Below, in pieces: positions 38,101 to 46,439 of a DNA stretch of 64,000 bases. The stretch is taken from contig CAYRHJ010000004.1 in assembly GCA_964424105.1 (NCBI GenBank), positions 76,065-140,064 on the forward strand, read 5' to 3'. Every line of letters starts with the position of its first letter. Position 1 is the first letter of the stretch. The DNA comes from CAYRHJ01 sp964424105 (lineage in GTDB: Bacteria > Planctomycetota > Phycisphaerae > UBA1845). A program made the translations under genes and the position numbers. The notes under the pieces are model-generated. The model saw only the letters and a list, made by a program, of their open reading frames with translations, did no database searches and had not been told where the DNA came from.

Positions 38101-39408
38101 CGCCGCCAGCGCAACCTCGGCCGGTAGACCCCGCTCGATGACCAGACGCAGGTTCTTGATGAAATCAGACGGCTTCTTGAAATCGCGCGTACTCAGCGCA
38201 AATGCGACGCCCGCCTCGTGCAGTCGAATGACGTTGGCCACCTGCTCCTCCCACAAGCGCCGGCGTTCCTTGCGCAATTTCAACGGCTCGTAGATTTGCT
38301 TGTCCTTCGATTCTTCGCCCTCGACTTTTTTCTCGCTCTTTTCCGACTTCGATTCAGCGTCATCATCCGATTCGGCGGCGTCCTCGCTTTCATCATCCGG
38401 TTTTGGAGTTTCGCGTTTCTTGGCGCCTTTCTTCTTCTTGCCGTATTCAGGCTCCTCGTCGAATTCCAGGCTCACCATCAGGGGCACCTTCTGATTCTTG
38501 ATTCGATCGATGACCTTGTAGGCCTCCTTCGCGCCGCTGATCGTGATTTCAAGATCGAATTCCGAAGCCAAGTTCAGCGCGCGATTGATTTCATGCTGCG
38601 TGTTGGCTGCAAAGATGACCGGCACAGCCCCGGACAGAACGGGCCTCAACGCGTCAATGGCAGGATCGCTGGCCGGCCGATCGCTGTCGTTGGGATGTCG
38701 TGCATAAAAGCGCTGCCGTTCCGCGGACCACGCCGTATCCAACAGCACCTGTCGGAATTGTGCGAAAATACCCAGCAGCGAACGCGGGTATTGACCCGGT
38801 TCACCAGGTTCGAAAGACGCGTGCTGGGCGACGTCGGTACGTAACACCTTGCGACGCAGCGGCGCATCTGAAAGATTGACCAGCGCACTGCTTCCACCGA
38901 AAATCCCGTTTCGAGGCGCCGCCAACAGCGTCGTCAAACCGATTGCACGATACTTGTCGAGCGCGTCACTATCCGCTTCGAAATGCTCAAACGCGCGCAT
39001 CTGCGGTCGGATGCCCAGGCGATTGGCATCGCGGGTCTTAGCCAGCGCCGCTTCCTTGGGATCGGGATTCTCGTCTTCCCAACGTTGGCGGTCTGCCTCC
39101 GCGCGTTCCTTGTCCGCGATGCCCAGATGATCGTGGGCACTGATGAAACCGGGGTAGGCCACCATGCCGGTCGCATCGATGACCTCCGCGCCGGGCGGAA
39201 CCGTCACGTCAACACCCCATGCCTGAATGCGCCCATCATCCATCAGAATCGTGCCCGATTCGATGGTCGTCCCGTCACCGGATACGATGGTCACGCCGGT
39301 GATGGCCGTGGGCGATCGAAACTCGCCGCGACCGGCGTCCGGAGCAGCCAGCGCAGTCAGAACCGCGATCGTGAATGTCTTCCGCCAAGAAGAATAGCGA
39401 TGCAACAT
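35179..39408 (-). CDS. Secreted protein with three tandem amidohydrolase domains
   Basis: 1,409 residues from the ATG at 39408 (GGAGGA seven bases upstream) with a signal peptide ending near DAGRG. Domain 1 (about 35-500) starts ITGVTIVSGDGTTIESGTIL and has GFISAHDHLGI; domain 2 (about 605-985) has VTVSGATLDRASILIQNG, GMIDAHSHMAI, LWIHSHCYR and TTVNSDSPNT; domain 3 (about 1000-1385) has HPVSGASIEGGTVLIRD and GLIDAGGNLGI. The metal-binding HxH is present in 1 and 2 but lost in 3 (AGGN). Domain 2 looks like the active imidazolonepropionase/prolidase-type hydrolase; 1 and 3 may be inactive. A highly acidic/basic low-complexity insert (about 325-380) and another at about 520-590 separate parts. 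Confidence 0.88.
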   Translation of the reverse strand: MLHRYSSWRKTFTIAVLTALAAPDAGRGEFRSPTAITGVTIVSGDGTTIESGTILMDDGRIQAWGVDVTVPPGAEVIDATGMVAYPGFISAHDHLGIADKERAEADRQRWEDENPDPKEAALAKTRDANRLGIRPQMRAFEHFEADSDALDKYRAIGLTTLLAAPRNGIFGGSSALVNLSDAPLRRKVLRTDVAQHASFEPGEPGQYPRSLLGIFAQFRQVLLDTAWSAERQRFYARHPNDSDRPASDPAIDALRPVLSGAVPVIFAANTQHEINRALNLASEFDLEITISGAKEAYKVIDRIKNQKVPLMVSLEFDEEPEYGKKKKGAKKRETPKPDDESEDAAESDDDAESKSEKSEKKVEGEESKDKQIYEPLKLRKERRRLWEEQVANVIRLHEAGVAFALSTRDFKKPSDFIKNLRLVIERGLPAEVALAALTRIPAEMFEMDGQIGRIAVGQLANVTVMSGPLEKDKSKVKYVFIDGRKHEIDAEAKDKDNGGAGQRGQRGRRAPAEDDETDESPQESDVGQTDAVEDETDPSDAVPEGEEAEDTSEDEKIGPVWDCEIEADRVPSTQTTGDVLVANGTVITVSGATLDRASILIQNGKITAIGSDVASPPGTPVIDASGRYVIPGMIDAHSHMAISGINEGTLSVTAEVRVGDLVNNDSVGIYRALAGGVTTTHAMHGSANPIGGQNVTFKLKYLRPVEDMILHDAPRTIKFALGENVKRSNSFRNRDERFPGSRMGVEAVIRDAFEKGRQYASEWERYRAQVTSGQEVPPVRRDLRLEAMSEILSGDLWIHSHCYRSDEILRLLDVVEDYGVRIAVLQHVLEGYRIVPEIARHGAGASTFSNFWAYKVEAYGAIPHNAAMMTRGGIVTTVNSDSPNTIRWMNQEAAKCIRWGALSENEALRLVTLNAAIQLGIDGRVGSIEVGMDGDLAIFNGHPLNSHSRNVMTLIEGVVYFEDVDATPATGAGPLDWNLDAGDPTADAPRGHYAIVGGTVHPVSGASIEGGTVLIRDDRIVAVGKNVDVPAGATIVNVNGQHVYPGLIDAGGNLGIREIDQVRATIDASDIATFAPELRTLSAVHPHSELIAIARSGGLTSQLAVPSGGMISGQSALIHLDGWTAPEMSVSDRVGLHLSVPSLPPNLTGEEKKNREKQHKEQMKRLEDFVGQAKRYAAAMGAAESGSAEPPDRDLRLEAMLPYVRGEKRVFLSASSYKAILDALEFAKKHELKPLVTGGLESWKLVDQLKENEVPVILNSVLSYPRDEFEAWDSIYRCAGVLDRAGVRWCFASGSAANAYDLGTEAGMAVAYGLDPDRAVYGMTLGAAHVLEVDDRLGSLDAGKIADVIVTTHPPTQTVAKVSHMFIAGRPVSLSSMHTHSYERFKNRPAPTLPPPRELGGPAVMTPAR

Positions 39409-39633
39409 GCCTGGTCCTCCGATCGATGTCGTGTTTTGCAATAATCGAAATTCAGCCCTGCCCTAAATCGCATGCGACGCCAATGCACCTGATCATTGCA
39501 GCCTCGCACCAATAAACGGGCAGCGAAATTCTTGACTCGCCATTTGATTCTGGGTTGACGGTCCGCCGAGGCCCCTCGCGTGGTCGTCCAATTCGTGGCT
39601 ACTTTAGGGCTTGATACGTATGATGGCAATGCC

Positions 39634-41292
39634 ATGCCCATACTCGTGCGAAACGTACGCCTGAACCTGAATGAACCCGAATCTCGCCTCCGGGATGCCG
39701 TGGCTCAACGCCTGCGGGTGTCCCCGCAAGCCATCAGGTCGTTCGCGCCCATCCGCCGGTCATTAGACGCCCGGCGAAATGACGACATGCATTTCATCTA
39801 CCACGTCGAGGTGGCCTTGGACGAGCCGGTTGAACGCGAGCAAACGCGCGTGCGGCGATTGCGCTCCCAGTCCATTACCATCATCAACCCCACCCAACGC
39901 CATCACCCCATTCCGGGCACCCAAGCGCTGGCCCATCCTCCCGTGATCGTCGGATTCGGTCCCGCAGGCATGTTCGCCGCGTTGCGATTGGCTGAATTCG
40001 GATTCGCCCCCATCGTGCTGGAACGGGGCATGGACGTGCGCACCCGGCATCGCGACGTGCTGCAAAAGTTCTATCGCGAGCACGTCTTCAACCCCGAATC
40101 CAATCTCTTGTTCGGCGAGGGCGGCGCGGGAACCTACAGCGATGGAAAGCTCTACACCCGCCTGCACGACCCGCTGATCGAAACCGTGCTGGAATGGTTC
40201 TATCGGCATGGTGCGGATCCGGAGATTCTGACCGACGCCAGGCCACACATCGGCAGCGACCGGTTGCCCACGATTTGTCGAAACATGCGCGAGCACATCG
40301 AGCGCTGCGGTGGACAGGTCCGGTTCGGCACACGGCTTGACGACGTTGAACTACGAGACGGCGCCTTGGCCGGCATCACCATCGGGAGCGAAAGGCGGAA
40401 CATCGGTCCGCTGATTCTGGCCATCGGTCATTCCGCCCGCGATACCATGACCATGTTACATCGCCGGGGCGTTCCTATGGAACGTCGCCCCTTCCAAATC
40501 GGCGTTCGCGTGGAACATCGACAGGAAAACGTCGACCGATGGCAATACGGGGCTTGCGCCGGACACGATCGCCTCCCGCCGGCGGAATACCACGTCGTCG
40601 CCAAAAACGCCTACCGCAACAGGGACCCCGCATCATCCGTCTCGACGACGGCCTTTGCGATTTCCAACGACTGCTACAGCTTTTGCATGTGTCCGGGCGG
40701 CATGATCCTTCCCACGAACGAATCCGCCGGTCTGGTAGCCACCAACGGCGCCAGCAAATCGTCGCGCGGCAGTCCCTTCGCCAACAGCGGATTGGTGGTC
40801 ACCGTGTTTCCACCGGATTCAAACGATGATCCCTTGTCCGGTATCGAATTTCAACGATCGATGGAACGACGGGCCTTCGAAATCGCGGGCGGCGACTATC
40901 GCGTTCCCTGTCAGCGAGCCGGCGATTTCCTCGCTGGCCGACGGTCCGACGGGACACTTCAAACCAGCTACCCGATGGGTGGATCGTGGGTCGATATCCG
41001 GGGGGTCATTCCCCACGACGTCGCCGATGCCCTATCCAACGCATTCGTTCAACTGGACGAACGCATGCCCGGTTTCGCCGGGCCCGATGCCATCGTCACA
41101 GCCCCCGAAACGCGAGTCAGCTCGCCCGTTCGCATTCCGCGACACCCCCAACTCCGCACAGCCGACAACGTCGATCTACTATATCCAACCGGCGAGGGCG
41201 CGGGGTACGCCGGCGGAATCATCAGCAGCGCCATCGACGGCATCAAGACCGCCGACGCGATCATCCGCCGATTCGCCCCGGTTTTGAAATAA
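39634..41292 (+). CDS. COG2509-type FAD-dependent dehydrogenase
   Basis: 552 residues starting MPILVRNVRLNLNEPE. The N-terminal 90 residues form the small alpha/beta domain typical of this family (DAVAQRLRVSPQAIRSF). The dinucleotide-binding motif is VIVGFGPAGMFAALRLAE, followed by IVLERG. Further family signatures are NLLFGEGGAGTYSDGKLYTR, AIGHSARDT, CYSFCMCPGGMI and LLYPTGEGAGYAGGIISSA near the end. It is a cytosolic flavoprotein of unknown substrate, widespread in bacteria. An earlier in-frame start (39580) adds residues without family similarity. Confidence 0.9.
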   Translation: MPILVRNVRLNLNEPESRLRDAVAQRLRVSPQAIRSFAPIRRSLDARRNDDMHFIYHVEVALDEPVEREQTRVRRLRSQSITIINPTQRHHPIPGTQALAHPPVIVGFGPAGMFAALRLAEFGFAPIVLERGMDVRTRHRDVLQKFYREHVFNPESNLLFGEGGAGTYSDGKLYTRLHDPLIETVLEWFYRHGADPEILTDARPHIGSDRLPTICRNMREHIERCGGQVRFGTRLDDVELRDGALAGITIGSERRNIGPLILAIGHSARDTMTMLHRRGVPMERRPFQIGVRVEHRQENVDRWQYGACAGHDRLPPAEYHVVAKNAYRNRDPASSVSTTAFAISNDCYSFCMCPGGMILPTNESAGLVATNGASKSSRGSPFANSGLVVTVFPPDSNDDPLSGIEFQRSMERRAFEIAGGDYRVPCQRAGDFLAGRRSDGTLQTSYPMGGSWVDIRGVIPHDVADALSNAFVQLDERMPGFAGPDAIVTAPETRVSSPVRIPRHPQLRTADNVDLLYPTGEGAGYAGGIISSAIDGIKTADAIIRRFAPVLK

Positions 41293-41345
41293 CAGGCGAT
41301 TCAATAGATTCGCCCTGCTATTGAAATAACAGGCGATTCAATAGA
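41284..41345 (+). repeat. Direct repeat, two 25-bp copies
   Basis: The 25-bp copies at 41284-41308 and 41321-41345 begin TTGAAATAACAGGCGATTCA and are spaced 37 bp start to start. The first copy includes the stop codon of the FAD protein gene, so the gene end was duplicated. Confidence 0.85.
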
Positions 41346-41393
41346 CCAACTTGCCCCGCAACCGCCACTCTTCCAACCTGCGACCGCCTCTTG

Positions 41394-41422
41394 ACGAGCC
41401 GCGAGCGCAAAGCGAGCGGTCC
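41394..41422 (-). repeat. Dispersed GACCGCTCGCT...CGCGGCTC repeat (minus orientation)
   Basis: On the - strand it reads GACCGCTCGCTTTGCGCTCG then CGGCTCGTC, matching the 13543-13575 copy. Confidence 0.75.
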
Positions 41423-41463
41423 CCCCGAAGCGCGCGCAACTCCAACCCGCCAACGCCCAGATC

Positions 41464-41608
41464 CGTCATTCCGGCGAACGCCGGAATCCAGTACGTCATT
41501 TCCGTCATTCCGGCGAACGCCGGAATCCAGTACGTCATTTCCGTCATTCCGGCGAACGCCGGAATCCAGGACGCCATTTCCGTCATTCCGGCGAACGCCG
41601 GAATCCAG
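41464..41608. repeat. Four tandem copies of the GTCATTCCGGCG palindrome
   Basis: Copies begin at 41465, 41504, 41543 and 41582, exactly 39 bp apart. Each has a 28-bp conserved part containing CATTCCGGCGAACGCCGGAA plus an 11-bp nearly constant spacer. They lie downstream of both convergent genes, the FAD protein and prfB. Confidence 0.92.
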
Positions 41609-41632
41609 TTCGTAGCGGGTTTCACCCGACTC

Positions 41633-42761
41633 TTACTTACGCCGCGAAGTCACCCGCCGGCGCAGTTCAGCCTCGATGAATTCCTGCAAGTCGCCATCCA
41701 GAACGCCCTGCGTGTCCGCCGTCGTCCACCCCGTCCGGGAGTCCTTAACGCGCTGTTCCGGATACAGAAAATAGCTGCGAATCGAGTTGCCCCAACTGAT
41801 TTGACCCTTGTCGCCGTAATAGGCCGCCAACTCCGCATCCCGTTTGGATTGTTCCAGTTGATATAATTTTGACAGGAGCATTTTTCGGGCGGCGGCGCGA
41901 TTCTTGTGCTGCGAACGATCGTTTTGACATTGCGAAACCTGATTCGTCGGCAGGTGGGTCAGTCGAATCGCCGACGACGTCTTATTGACGTGCTGCCCAC
42001 CCGCGCCGCTGCTTCGATAGGTGTCCTCCCGCACGTCCTTGTCCCAATCGATCTCGATATCGATCTCCTCCATCTCCGGTTGAACGTCCACGGACGCGAA
42101 ACTGGTTTCACGCTTGCCTTGGGCACTGAACGGCGAGATGCGAACCAATCGATGCACGCCCATCTCGCACGACAAATATCCATACGCGTAGGCCCCGCGC
42201 ACCAACAGATTGCAGGACTGAATGCCCGCCTCCTCCCCGTCGCGTCGGGCCAACTGCTCGGGCACGTACCCGTATCGCTCGAAATATCTTAAATACATGC
42301 GCAGGAGCATCTCCGCCCAATCACAAGCGTCCGCCCCGCCCGTCCCCGCCTGAATGTTGAAATAACAATCCCGCGCATCATTCGGACGCGAAAGCAGCGT
42401 CAACAGCTCCACACGACGCGTCCGCTCCGCTAACTCGCCTACGTTTCGAACCAACTCCTTCTGCGTGTCCGCATCATCCTCCTCGGACAAAAGCTCGACC
42501 ATCGCGTCCAAGTCGGCTCGTCGTTTCATCAGATCACGAATCGACTCCACAACCGCCTTGACCTTCTTGAACTGCTGCACCGTGGATTGGGCCGCCTCCG
42601 GATTATCCCAAAATCCGGTCGTACCCATCTTCAATTCCAGATTCTTGAATTCTTCTTCGCGCGAGGCGTAGTCAAAGAGAGTCCCGGATGGCAATGATCC
42701 GGGCCGACAATCCCGTCAACGTAGCCCCTGCTTCTTCGACAGGTATGAAACTTTCGCTCAT
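41633..42761 (-). CDS. prfB: Peptide chain release factor 2, with programmed +1 frameshift
   Basis: RF2 recognises UAA and UGA and triggers peptide release. The body shows SPF (RISPFSAQGKRETSF) for stop recognition and GGQ (SSGAGGQHVNKTSSAIRL) for hydrolysis. Translation starts at the ATG at 42761 and reads 29 codons (MSESFIPVEEAGATLTGLSA then RIIAIRDSL) to an in-frame TGA at 42674-42672; the CTT-TGA-C slippery site then moves ribosomes +1 into DYASREEEF, giving about 375 residues in total. This is the classic autoregulatory RF2 frameshift. The coordinates span both segments; the T at 42674 is skipped. Upstream on the same strand is the cyclophilin gene, 69 bp away. Confidence 0.95.
42671..42677 (-). 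promoter_or_regulatory. RF2 programmed frameshift site (CTTTGAC)
   Basis: CTT TGA C on the - strand at codon 29-30 of prfB, with GGGAC six bases upstream as a weak Shine-Dalgarno-like stimulator. Low RF2 slows termination at UGA and favours the +1 shift. Confidence 0.92.
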
Positions 42762-42830
42762 TTCGCTGATCCTACGGCAGCAGCCGGCAATCTACAACCA
42801 CGAACGCGATTCCCATCTGCCCGACCGCAT

Positions 42831-44015
42831 TCACTCCCGCACGAATCGGGTGATCGTCACATCCATCAGCGGGACCTCACCGATCGCCCCGCCGCCCACC
42901 ACTTCCGCAGACCCCGTTTCCAACATCGTCATCGCCTCGACAATCTCATGACCGCCGACCACCTGACCGAACACCGTGAAATTCTCGTCCAAAAACGAAT
43001 TGTCCGCCTGATTGATGAAAAACTGACTGGTCCCCGAATCCGAATCGTTGTTCACCAGGGCCATCGCGATGGTGTCCTGCGTATTGCTGATGCCGTTGTC
43101 CGGTTCACCTTCGACGGGATCGAACAACGGCTCCTTGGTCGCCAACGATTCGCCGCTACGCACAAATCCACCCGTCTGAACGACAAACGGTGTGCCATCC
43201 GGGCTGCTCGACACCCGATGCCAAACCACGCCTTCGTAAAATCCCGCGTCGATGTAACGGAGGAAATTCGCCACCGTCCCCGGGGCCGCGTCGGCAAACA
43301 ACTCAAAAACCACCTCGCCGTTAACCCCAGCCGACTCCGATGCCACCGTCATCAACACCCGCGGACGATCGCCATCCAGCACCACCAGCCTCACCTCCTG
43401 TCCAACCGTTTGCTCCCCGCCGACAGCCGTCACCGCCACCGCGATCACCACTTCTCCCGCCGCTAACGCCGTCACCGTAGTCTGCGCCGCCTCCGGTGTT
43501 CCAAACTCCACTTCCACGCCGCTGATTCGGCGCCACAAATACGTAAAATCACCCGCTTGATTCGGCTCCGCCGTCAATATCGACGGCTCGTCGACGAACA
43601 GACCGTTGCCCTCCGCCTCGTCCCTGACAATTTCAACCGCCAATCCGGGGCCAACGTCGATGGCAACAAAATCCACAGCCGTTCGACCCTCCGCATCCGT
43701 CACCAACACTCGATAAACATACCGCCCCACGACAAACGGCAGCGTAGCGACCTCCGCCGATTCCGAATCGGGAATGGGTTGAACCTCCTCGCCCGCGGGC
43801 ACGATTTCAACGTTCCACCGAAACGAATACGGCATCGTTCCGCCCGACGCCGTAGCCGACAACGTCAACACCTCATCCGCCGTCGCAAAGCGCTCCGCAC
43901 CCGCGTCCGCTGACAACGGTTGACCCTGCGGCGGCGGATTCACGGCGCACCCAATCGTCCCCATCAAAAACAACGCCCACCATCGCCCGAATAATCGTTC
44001 AACTTCCATTCGCAT
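42831..44015 (-). CDS. Lipoprotein peptidyl-prolyl isomerase (cyclophilin) with Ig/PKD-like N-terminal domains
   Basis: 394 residues from the ATG at 44015 (another ATG follows at 44009). Lipobox LMGTIGC places the mature N-terminal Cys at residue 23. Residues about 40-240 contain two PKD/Ig-like sandwiches (TLSATASGGTMPYSFRWNV; ILTAEPNQAGDFTYLWRR). The C-terminal 155 residues are a cyclophilin: VVFELFADAAPGTVANFLRY, GFYEGVVWHRV, FVVQTGGF, TSQFFINQADNSFLDENFTV and FGQVVGGHEIVEAM. It would speed proline isomerisation in envelope proteins. The start is uncertain, as the frame is open further upstream. Confidence 0.9.
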   Translation of the reverse strand: MRMEVERLFGRWWALFLMGTIGCAVNPPPQGQPLSADAGAERFATADEVLTLSATASGGTMPYSFRWNVEIVPAGEEVQPIPDSESAEVATLPFVVGRYVYRVLVTDAEGRTAVDFVAIDVGPGLAVEIVRDEAEGNGLFVDEPSILTAEPNQAGDFTYLWRRISGVEVEFGTPEAAQTTVTALAAGEVVIAVAVTAVGGEQTVGQEVRLVVLDGDRPRVLMTVASESAGVNGEVVFELFADAAPGTVANFLRYIDAGFYEGVVWHRVSSSPDGTPFVVQTGGFVRSGESLATKEPLFDPVEGEPDNGISNTQDTIAMALVNNDSDSGTSQFFINQADNSFLDENFTVFGQVVGGHEIVEAMTMLETGSAEVVGGGAIGEVPLMDVTITRFVRE

Positions 44016-44169
44016 GGCTCGGTTTAATCCTCGCTGATTCCCATAATGACACCAACCACGTACGCTCCATACCACCTCAGCCGCCCGATGGCAACGCCCG
44101 GATTATCGGCCCTGTCATTTCGCCTTCCACTCACGCAAGTCCACCTGCCCCCGATCCGACTATCGTGTC

Positions 44170-44856
44170 ATGTCCCCCACAGCTTTCAAATACTCGTCAC
44201 TCATCCTATGCCTATCCATCACCGTCGGCGGCTGCACCGCGAAGCGAATCGTCCCACCCTTCGATTCGCCCTTCGTTTCACCTGTCGTTTCACCCGTCGA
44301 AGCCATTACGTCCGTCGAACAGCCCACCGCTCGCTGGACATTCCATCAACGACCCAGCCACGCGCGTTCCATCGCCGACATGCATCGCCTCGCCGAAACC
44401 GTCGCCCAACTGACCGGTTCAACTTGGCAGGGGCCGGACATTCAACCCGGGGTGCTTGATTCAAATCGACCCAACGCCTACGTGCTGCTCAGCGGCCAAG
44501 TCTACATAACCATCGGCCTGCTCGACGTCATCTGCACCGACGACGAATTGGCCGCCGTCGTGGCACACGAGATGGCCCATTTGCAGGACCCCGGCGGTTT
44601 CCGCACCGATCACCTCTCACTCGATGAACGCCTGCACATTGAAGCCGAAGCCGACGCCCGCGCAGCCCTCTTGCTCTTGGACGCCCAATTCGATCCCTAT
44701 GCTCTCGTGGACATAATCAGTCGATTAGAAAACGAACAACCCCAGGGCTGGGCCGACGAGCGTTGCAGCCGACTACGGGCTTTGCTTAGGCACCCCAACC
44801 ATACCGACGAACGACCGCCTCTTTCAGAGCCGCGACCGTCAGGGAGCGGTCTTTGA
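44170..44856 (+). CDS. M48-like zinc metalloprotease lipoprotein
   Basis: 228 residues. Lipobox TVGGC gives Cys22. The zinc motif HEMAH is at 133-137 (VVAHEMAHLQD), with a likely third ligand in HIEAEADARAALLL, as in short M48/BepA-like peptidases. The family works in envelope quality control. The last ten or so residues (SEPRPSGSG) come from the dispersed repeat at 44812-44857, so the C-terminus was replaced or extended by repeat insertion. It overlaps the convergent cobA end by 18 bp. Two hydrophilic Pro/Ser-rich segments follow the lipobox. Confidence 0.82.
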   Translation: MSPTAFKYSSLILCLSITVGGCTAKRIVPPFDSPFVSPVVSPVEAITSVEQPTARWTFHQRPSHARSIADMHRLAETVAQLTGSTWQGPDIQPGVLDSNRPNAYVLLSGQVYITIGLLDVICTDDELAAVVAHEMAHLQDPGGFRTDHLSLDERLHIEAEADARAALLLLDAQFDPYALVDIISRLENEQPQGWADERCSRLRALLRHPNHTDERPPLSEPRPSGSGL

Positions 44857-44857
44857 C
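44812..44857 (-). repeat. Dispersed repeat overlapping two gene ends
   Basis: On the - strand it reads GACCGCTCCCTGACGGTCGC then GGCTCTG. It supplies the end of the M48-like frame and lies within the last codons of cobA. Confidence 0.8.
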
Positions 44858-45666
44858 GGAACGTGACCCCGTTTTGTTAGAATGCCTTGACCATGCAAAC
44901 CCGCATCAGAACGCAGACTTTCTATACGTGGCCACAGATGCGCCATCCGAACTGACTCGCCGATGATGGTCACCATCGGCGAACGCAATTCCCACCGCTC
45001 CGCTTCGCCGACGATCGTGCCCAACGTCCCGCAAATGACCCGCTCCTTCGCCGTCGTAGCCTTTTCGATGCAGGCCACCGGCGTATCCGCAGCTCGCCCC
45101 GCGTGCAACATTCCCACGACGACCGCTTGCAGCTTGGAACGCCCCATCATCACGATGACCGCATCCATCCCAGCCAGCGCCGCGTAATTCAAACCCGCTG
45201 CGCCATCTTCCCCCACGGTACTCGCCGTCACAACGGCCAGCGAACGCACCATTTTTCGATGCGTCACCGGAATGCCCGCCGCAGCCGGCGCGGCAAATGC
45301 CGCACTGACGCCCGGTATGACTTCCACCGGAATCCCATGCCGCCGGCACGCCTCCAATTCCTCGCCGCCGCGGCCAAACACAAACGGATCGCCGCCTTTC
45401 AGTCGCACCACGACCAGGCCCTCGCGCGCGTGTCGCACCAGCAGCCGGTTGATATGGGCCTGCGTCGGGGAGGCCTGCCCGCTCCTCTTTCCGACGTCGA
45501 TGCGTTTCGCCGCAATGGGCGCTTCCGCCGGCAGCGATGGATCAATCAAGGCATCGTACAAAACCACGTCCGCCTGTCGCAGAACCTTCAAACCGCGCAC
45601 GGTAATCAGGTCCGCAGCCCCCGGACCCCCGCCGACAAGGTACACCGTGCCCGGTTGAACGTTCAC
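44839..45666 (-). CDS. cobA: Uroporphyrinogen-III C-methyltransferase (SUMT)
   Basis: 275 residues from a GTG at 45666 that overlaps the cbiX stop (GTGA). It transfers two methyl groups from SAM to uroporphyrinogen III, giving precorrin-2 for siroheme or B12. Signatures: GTVYLVGGGPGAADLITVRG, VVLYDALIDPSL, VVRLKGGDPFVFGRGGEE, VIPGVSAAFAAPAAAGIP and TIIGESVRM. It is the last gene of the cysH-hemA-cbiX-cobA operon, so siroheme is the likely product. The final codons overlap the dispersed repeat and the convergent protease gene. Confidence 0.95.
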   Translation of the reverse strand: MNVQPGTVYLVGGGPGAADLITVRGLKVLRQADVVLYDALIDPSLPAEAPIAAKRIDVGKRSGQASPTQAHINRLLVRHAREGLVVVRLKGGDPFVFGRGGEELEACRRHGIPVEVIPGVSAAFAAPAAAGIPVTHRKMVRSLAVVTASTVGEDGAAGLNYAALAGMDAVIVMMGRSKLQAVVVGMLHAGRAADTPVACIEKATTAKERVICGTLGTIVGEAERWELRSPMVTIIGESVRMAHLWPRIESLRSDAGLHGQGILTKRGHVPSKTAP

Positions 45667-46439
45667 CCTGAACTCCCGCAGGCAAGGGCCAAGCTTCGCG
45701 AATGGGCGAAGGGTCGAACCATTTCCAGAACAACGTTATGCATTTCCGCATAGCTTCCCAACGGTTCGTCAATATAAGCGCGACGAGCTGCCAAGCCGCC
45801 CCGCGCACCGGCCGTCACTCCCAATCGCCTCGGCAAATCTCGCGCGACGTGTTCACCCCCGCCCATCAGAAACGGAATCACGATGACAGCCATTCCCGCA
45901 AGCCCGCCGTAAACGTCCTCGATAGTCGGCTGGTCATCCAAAAACGCCGCCCGCACGGCTCGTATTCGGATCAATGCACGCAATCGCCGGACCAGACTTT
46001 CCGTTACCGCTCGACTGCCGGCGTGTCGCCGCGTCCCATGCCCCACGACCAGCACCGCCGTTTGACCCGTCTCGAACGATGATTCGCGCGTGATCCGCTC
46101 GATACGCCGGGCGCATATCGCTGGCCAACCAGGATGAGCGCCCACCGGCCCAGTGATCCGCAATCGTCCGCTGCCACGCCCCTCGAATCGCAAGACCCGT
46201 GGCAACACCCCTTCCGTGTAATATCCTTCGCTCGTCATCAACGGCACAACGGTCACGTCGTCCGACCACACCGTCCCGAGAACGTCCGCAAAAGCGGGTG
46301 TCCCCATTTTGAACGCGACCGCAACTTCATCAAACAGGTCAGTCCGCGCGATGGCCCGGGCTTGCGACTGCGTTGAAAGGTTGGCCGCCGATCCGTCGCC
46401 CCCGCCATGGGCAGCCAAGATCAGCGCCCGGCCGTTCAT
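45663..46439 (-). CDS. cbiX: CbiX/SirB-like sirohydrochlorin chelatase
   Basis: 258 residues from the ATG at 46439, which overlaps the hemA stop (ATGA) and so decides the start. Two CbiX-type half domains are visible: ALILAAHGGGDGSAAN near residue 5 and VLVVGHGTRRHAGSRA near 145, with VVPLMTSEGYYTEGVLPRVL and IPFLMGGGEHVARDLPRRLG as matching downstream parts. The family inserts Co2+ or Fe2+ into sirohydrochlorin. In this operon, next to cysH, ferrochelation to siroheme is the better guess. Metal specificity cannot be read from sequence. Confidence 0.88.
   Translation of the reverse strand: MNGRALILAAHGGGDGSAANLSTQSQARAIARTDLFDEVAVAFKMGTPAFADVLGTVWSDDVTVVPLMTSEGYYTEGVLPRVLRFEGRGSGRLRITGPVGAHPGWPAICARRIERITRESSFETGQTAVLVVGHGTRRHAGSRAVTESLVRRLRALIRIRAVRAAFLDDQPTIEDVYGGLAGMAVIVIPFLMGGGEHVARDLPRRLGVTAGARGGLAARRAYIDEPLGSYAEMHNVVLEMVRPFAHSRSLALACGSSG

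Noticed and set aside
41464..41612. Possible CRISPR array (regular 39-bp repeats)
   Set aside because: The spacers are only 11 bp and nearly identical, the repeat is the dispersed palindrome seen elsewhere, and no cas genes are present.
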